A DNA stretch of 64,000 bases. It comes from Suillus spraguei. Lineage: Eukaryota; Basidiomycota; Agaricomycetes; Boletales; Suillaceae. The DNA is taken from contig JABCPU010000165.1 of assembly GCA_016800925.1 (NCBI GenBank), forward strand, positions 62,001 to 126,000, given 5' to 3'. The notes beneath the pieces are model-generated. The model searched no databases. It worked only from the letters and a program-made list of their open reading frames with translations, and had not been told where the DNA came from. Positions 58,835 through 64,000 of this stretch are shown in pieces. The first letter of the stretch is position 1. Each line of letters begins with the position of its first letter. The position numbers were made by a program, and so were the translations under genes.

Positions 58835-59808
58835 TCAGCAGCTCTGTCCGGGCAGTCTTGTCGTTGCTATTGACGTCTTCTGCATTTCCCCTCTGATCCA
58901 GTCCGCGGTTTTCATCATACCAGCCTCGAGGGATATCTTTGGAGTCCAGCCCAATGTCTTCGTGATGAACTCATTGTTTGAATTGCGGGCATGAACGCCG
59001 ACAGGACGAGAATCATCCATGTATCTGAAATGGAAATCTCCTCCGTTCATGCCTGCAGATTGCACGGCAATTTTGGTGAGATCGTCGATGGTCACCGAGC
59101 AGTCAGATCCAATGTTAATTGGTTCGCTACAGTCGGAGTCAAGGAGGAGAAGAATTGCTTCGACACAGTTGTCAATATAGAGGAAGTTTCGCTGTTGCTT
59201 CCCCATCTCCGAGCAAACGCGTATCTGCATTTTCTCGACAAACTGCATCAAAAGCAGTTCGGAGTTCAGCTTTTCCAGACCATAGAGGCCTTGTGGGTTT
59301 GGGGCCCCGGAAGACCACACATCATGCTCGCGGAGGGATATGAATTTCGTTCCGTGATGCTGCAACGACGTTGGATAAACACAGGCAGAGGATGCATAGA
59401 AGAAATGCTGAACACCCCGGTGTACAGCGGCATGTACGAGGTTGAATGTCATTGTTGAATTGTCATTGTAAATCACGAAATCATTCGCTTCGTGGATTGT
59501 ACCCATGCCACCCATTGTCGCCGCAAAATGCATGATCGTATCCACGCTCCGAACAGCGCTTTCGCAAAATGACAGATCGCAAAGATTTCCAACGAGAACC
59601 TCATTCGAGATGCGCTCGTTGAAGTATGAAGTACGCTTGATATCTGCGATGCGAACATAGTGGCCCTTCTCAAACAATGCCTTTGCTACATATGACCCCT
59701 AGTAATCATTGAATTCAACATTGTTCCATGCAAATAACGAAAGGCCCGTACAATGAAACCATTCCCGCCGGTGACGAGAAACCGACGCGGACCACAAGTG
59801 GTTGTCAT
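58835..59808 (-). CDS. GDP-mannose 3,5-epimerase-like SDR with internal deletion
   Basis: An NAD-dependent extended SDR sugar-nucleotide enzyme. Start at 59808 (MTTTCGPRRF), intron 59751-59699, then one exon to 58835. Landmarks are the nucleotide fold VTGGNGFI-GSYVAKALFEKG, GNLCDLSFCE, HFAATMGGMG, the SSACVYP serine and the YGLEK tyrosine-lysine pair, NFLYIDNCVEAI, EPINIGSDCSVTIDD, ARNSNNEFITKTLGW. The closest pattern I know is plant and bacterial GDP-mannose epimerase (GMGGMG and SSACVYP). After QIRV the sequence jumps to CSEMGKQQRNFLYI: about 45 residues that normally carry the NIYGP loop and substrate contacts are absent, with no intron signal. It may therefore be inactive. It lies head-to-tail with the glycosyltransferase, both on the minus strand. 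Confidence 0.8.
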
Positions 59809-60458
59809 TGTTTCTTTGACTGGAAAACTATATTTGAGACCATCGCTGTACGTTATAGTTCGGAAACATACCTACGAACTCGAGGAAAGATATATAACCC
59901 AGTCCAAGCTGTTTCGACCGACTCAGAGAAGGTTGTATGCACATTTTTTTATCGAAAATGTATCACAGGATGGTCAATGCGAAACGCGAGCGAGCGCGTC
60001 TATTGATGAGGCGGGTAAAAGATGAGAAAGAGAGATGGGATATAAGAAGGCCTTCCTGTAGTTTATATATTAGTGGGATCGACGAACCCCTACTATGGTA
60101 AGCGTGTTCAACCAAAGAATAATGCGAATGTATATGTATATGTACCTGTTGATACGTGCCGTACAGCAAAATATTTGGTGCTGATGGAAATTCCAGTGAA
60201 CCTGATAAACACCAGCACCATCGCCCTAAGATTCGAATCAGAGACCACAAAGACCCTCCACACCTAGATTTTGCCAAAGGTAACGGATCAGTTGAAAAAC
60301 AGTTGATACGACGGTCTGATGGACTCCTGCTACGCATAGACAAGCATAGATCACAAATCTTGGTAGGCATAAAGAACAATATCAGGACCAGTTTAGAACC
60401 TCATAGGTCAGTTCTACTCCTCGCGCACGTACTGAGATGCTTACATTAGTTATCAATG
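59809..60458. other. Divergent promoter region of the glycan cluster
   Basis: 650 bases between divergent starts with a tatatattag motif at about 60064-60073. The run atgtatatgtatatgtacctg at about 60129 is low complexity. No gene seen. Confidence 0.5.
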
Positions 60459-62074
60459 CAGCCAAACATGTCTGCAACTACAGTTACTGATCTGTCTGCA
60501 TCTGCAAATGAATACGAGTTTACGCCAACACAAGACTGGTGAACCCTTAATATTCCATCCTGGAAAAGCCTCTTCCCATTCGTGACTTCGTCTGAGCCAC
60601 GTATCTCAGAGATCGGGTCCTGGGAAGGGCGCTCCGCAGTGTTTCTGTTTACCACACTTTGCGCTCAAGGCGGTGAGATGGTCTGTATCGACCATTTCGA
60701 CCTTATGCGTACTCCTGCAGGACGTGAGCGCCACCGCAAGCTCTCGCAGAATCTTCCACGGACGGCTCGCCCATTTCGCATATTCCCACAGTATAGCGTC
60801 CCCGCACTATATACGCTCCTGGAAGAGGAGATACCACAGGAAACGAGCACTGGATTTGATTGGGTGTATGTGGACGGATCTCATGGCGCAGATGATACAC
60901 TTCTAGATGCAGAGCTTGCATGGCGCCTCGCGCGTGAGGAATGCATCTTCATTTTCGACGACTATAACTGGCCCAAGCAGCCTGTCGAAAGTGTACATCC
61001 CCGTCGCGGAATAGATGCATTCCTTGCACTTCACGCAGGGGAGTATGAGAATCTGTCTAAAATCACAGAGCCGTACCAGATGATTTTGAGGAAGACCAGT
61101 GAGATGCGAATCGGATTCCTCGTAGAGCAGTGCGCTGGGCGGCGCTTCCCAAGCGCCTTTGGCTTAGGGATTTATTTGGTCCTTGCCATCGACACCTCGT
61201 ATGCGATGCCAGCAGCTGTCACAATTCGCAGTGCCATCGAGAAGACCGCAGGACGTATGACAATTTATATTGTGGACTGTGGAATTTGTGTCGAAGACAA
61301 AGAAAGGATCAAGTCATCACTTCCCGACCGATGCAATGTTACCCTAGTGTTCCTGGATCTCCCAACTGGAAGTCTAGCTGCGAAACTAGGCATAGCCTGG
61401 GCAAAAGTTGATATGATGAAGATCTTGCCAGTGGAGCGAGTATTATACCTGGATGCAGACATGCTGGCGCGCAGGAGCCTGGAGGAGCTACGGAATAGTG
61501 ATTTGGAGGGCTCCTCGATTGGTGCAGCGATGGATGTTGGATTCCCAATGGGTCATGATGGTATCTCACGAAGACGGTACTTCAACGCAGGTATGCTCCT
61601 GATTGACCTAGCAAAGGCAAGAACGCACCTGTCTGAGCTTGATGCTCGAGTCCGTGAGATGAAAGATGCTCGTTATCGCGACCAAGATGTGCTGAATGTG
61701 CACTTTGCTGGCGATTGGACCGAAGTGAGCCTGGGCTGGAATGCGCAGGGACTGGGGACCTACGCAGAGATTGGCTCGGCTGATAGAGATACCCTAGCAT
61801 TGGGAGACATGAAGGATCCCGGAGTCGTACATTTCACAGGACCAGTCCATCCTGATCTTATAGCGGTGCTCAATCCCTTCGTGCAGCCGTACACGTCCAA
61901 GCCTTGGGTTATGCAGGTGCACCAGGACACCCGTTCAAAGACGAATGGTGGGGTGCGTTGAACGAAACGGCATGGGTAGGGTGGCAGGGATCGACACAAT
62001 ACCACGAGATGTGTGTGGGAGAGAAACAGAAAGCGATTCAAGATTCAATCACGAAATTCGAGACTCGAGTATAG
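60459..62074 (+). CDS. SAM methyltransferase-GT8 glycosyltransferase fusion
   Basis: With one base restored this is a 538-residue two-domain protein. Start at 60459 (MQPNMSATTVTDLSASANE). Residues 40-200 are a class I methyltransferase of the Methyltransf_24 type (SEIGSWEGRSAVFLF motif I, VCIDHFD, DWVYVDGSHGADDTLLDAEL, IFIFDDYNW). From about residue 236 is a GT8 (glycogenin/LgtC-like) domain: YLVLAIDTSYAMPAAVTIRS, the metal-binding LYLDADML, YFNAGMLLIDLAKA, YRDQDVLNVHFAG, GVVHFTGPVHP and, after the repaired site, HPFKDEWWGALNETAWVG. The stop is at 62072-62074. A G seems missing from GGG at 61906-61908 (PWG then YAGAPG). An in-frame TGA at 60537-60539 splits off the first 26 residues. No ATG restarts before about 60690, so either the TGA is an error or the gene is truncated. 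GT8 enzymes retain anomeric configuration. Confidence 0.8.
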
Positions 62075-62584
62075 TTCTATTATATAAAGACGACACTCGA
62101 TCACCATGAATGGAGTATTGAGATTGATATTGTTTAACATTAGTTGTATCGCAGTGGTGACAAAATATGATCTCGACGTCGTGGTGGTTCAGATTTCTTG
62201 TCCAGATTGTGATACGGTATTAGTAGTAGGGCCCCCACTGTCGACGCATTGACCATGGTCCCCATCAGATCTTAAAGCAACACGTTGACGCGTGACGTCC
62301 CGGCGCTCGCCGAGTCAGGTTTGTCATCTCTTGGTTATCGAACTTCCCACTGCAACTTGCCTCAGATAAAAACGGCTCGTGCACCCCACTTCCATATAAC
62401 ATGTCAGTGTCACTTTTCTGGTTATCCGATGATGCTCTATAAACGTCTAGACGCCGGGTGTGATTTGACATTGAAGAGTGCTGGATTGCGATCAGCCGGG
62501 GTGGATGTAATCTTACTGTCTCGGATGTGACTCTGCAAGACCATGTACCATTTCCTGACTGCAATCTTGTCGCAGATCATTGCC

Positions 62585-63240
62585 ATGTGTCGTCGTCCCG
62601 CCCACTGCTACCGCTATCATAAACAAACCCTATCCAAATCGCGGTATAAGCGTGGTGTACCTGGCCCCAAGGTCCGTTTGTTCATCCACACCTCGTCACT
62701 GACGGCCTCACTCATCGCAATAGAGAATTTTTGACCTCAGATGGAAGCATACCTCTGGGCAAGTTCCCTTTCTGCTGCCATCTCGTCTCCGACGAGTACA
62801 AGCAACAGAGCTTTGAGGCGCTTGAAGCAGCTCGCATCTGCGCCAATCAGTACGTCACCAAGACGTCCTACAAGGACTCGTTCCACATGCGTGTCCTTGT
62901 CCACCTATTTCACGTCATCTGCATCAACAAGATGTTGAGTTGCGTGTGTACTGACAGGTTCACGACTCGAGTGTGAATTCGTGCTATATGTTTTACGTTT
63001 TCCATCCTAGGCTTCAGACTGGTGCTTGAGGGAAGCCGTACGGCACTGTCGTGCGGGTGAACATAAGGTCGATCATCTCGTTCACCCGTTGCGAAGGCTG
63101 CAGTCATCCAGGAGGCTCTCCACCGTGCAGGGTACAAGTTTCCAGGCCGGTAGAAGATTATTGTGTCGAAGAAGTGGTACTTTACAAATATAGGCCATGT
63201 GGACTACTCGAGTCTACGGAGGAGAAAAGAGTTTTTGCAG
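62585..63240 (+). pseudogene. Ribosomal protein L10 (uL16) pseudogene, introns kept
   Basis: Pieces of eukaryotic ribosomal protein L10 in order: [87 protein letters not shown], then LQTGA, HRAGYKFPGRQKIIVSKKW and FTNIGHVDYSSL. Exon pieces are joined by intron-like segments (gtccg...aatag at about 62671-62727; gttcac...cctag at about 62957-63010). Stops and frame changes occur after CTDR and near 63050, and normally invariant residues (for example MGRRPA) are changed. Introns show it arose by DNA duplication, not by retroposition. The working copy must lie elsewhere. Confidence 0.85.
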
Positions 63241-63363
63241 TGGGTATCATTTTACGTGGATATTTTCAGTATTGACGCATATGATGTGCAGGGATGGAGC
63301 TATGTACTTCGAGCCATTCCAGGAGCCCATTGGAGCGGAATTTGCATGCGCAGCTCAAAGCTT

Positions 63364-63545
63364 AGATATGTGGTGATAACATTTACTCTCACACCGAGGG
63401 CATGGCGCGATTAATTGACAAGGTACTTGACCTTCAGACACAGAATTTGCATCAAAGTTCAGATATGTGGTGATGACATTCTCTCTCATACCGAGGACAT
63501 GGCCCGATTGATTGTCAAAGTATTTGACCTTCAGACGGACAGTAT
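63364..63545 (+). repeat. 97-bp tandem duplication
   Basis: agatatgtggtgat(a/g)acattnnctctca(c/t)accgagg(g/a)catggc at 63364 is repeated from 63461 (period 97) with about ten differences, continuing to ccttcagac. No gene in the rest of the region to 64000. Confidence 0.8.
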
Positions 63546-64000
63546 GACACTTGCCCTTTTATTCACTACATCATCCAATGTGGGTGATGGTTAGGGGAAC
63601 GAGGGCAAAGATTAACAGCCTGCATGCTAGGATTTCATTATGTAACACAAGCCAAAAGGAGTTTGTCGTTATACTGCAATGTAGGAACAGGTTCATCGTA
63701 ATATGAAATGGGTGGAGTTAAACGTGGATTACACGAAGTGTTGGTGAGGTAAACTTAATGGTCGCAGTAGGTAAAAAGCAGACCGTGGACGGCGGCCAGC
63801 CGGCTTTATAACGTTAGGCTAACGGAAGCACCCAACTCCAAACCCGGATGTTTCTACGCTTCTTCTAAGTACCAACCCCCAAAATCTACTTTTAAGTTCT
63901 GCTCCCCTTGGATGATCTTGTTCAAGACCGCCCACCATGCCCTTTGAGCGATATCTAACACATGATGAGCCGCAGCGGAGTCGGCAGTACTCTAATCACT
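63546..64000. other. Window end, no gene seen
   Basis: Open frames are short and no conserved protein is visible. A tttataacg motif lies at about 63805. Confidence 0.4.

Overview
The window looks like nuclear DNA of an Agaricomycete (mushroom-forming basidiomycete). The genes carry many short introns (about 50-70 nt, GT-AG). The transposable elements are types common in that group: a tyrosine-recombinase (YR) retrotransposon, PIF-Harbinger, a Plavaka-type CACTA relative and solo LTRs. The conserved proteins are fungal housekeeping genes.

Layout: 1-4.9 kb holds a Fus3/Kss1-type MAP kinase (minus strand, cut by the window edge), a CCCH zinc-finger protein and a probable Sos7-like kinetochore protein. 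5.3-18.6 kb is a transposon island with a decayed YR retrotransposon (Gag, RT-RNase H, recombinase), a solo LTR inside it, a 4.6 kb PIF-Harbinger element with its own nested 1.29 kb solo LTR, and a degenerate cytochrome P450. 18.7-41.1 kb is a plus-strand block: 2-oxoglutarate dehydrogenase E1, a kinesin, a coiled-coil protein, a PDK-family mitochondrial kinase, Prp3 and an unusual BTB plus CAP-Gly protein. 41.4-50.9 kb is a second repeat-rich region with a Plavaka-type transposase split by a solo LTR, and a gene whose repeats are whole exon-intron units. 51.5-56.4 kb has a prenylated Skt5/Chs4-like SEL1 protein and a PTC7-type phosphatase. 57.1-62.1 kb is a small glycan-modification cluster: a two-domain glycosyltransferase, a GDP-mannose-epimerase-like protein and a methyltransferase-GT8 fusion. 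It is followed by a degenerate ribosomal protein L10 gene.

The transposon ends can be resolved at base level. Three solo LTRs have perfect 5-bp target duplications and the Harbinger element has 48-55 bp terminal repeats with a TAA duplication, so the order of insertions can be read. The older elements carry CGA-to-TGA and similar C-to-T changes, a CpG-deamination or RIP-like signature. Independently, at least six conserved host genes contain single-base indels, mostly in homopolymers. This suggests uncorrected sequence error rather than gene death, and strict ORF calls in this window should be read with that in mind.

I did not find one clearly new system. The strongest leads are the decaying glycan cluster with its enzyme fusion, the BTB/CAP-Gly architecture, a tandem array of tRNA-like units and the exon-intron amplification array.
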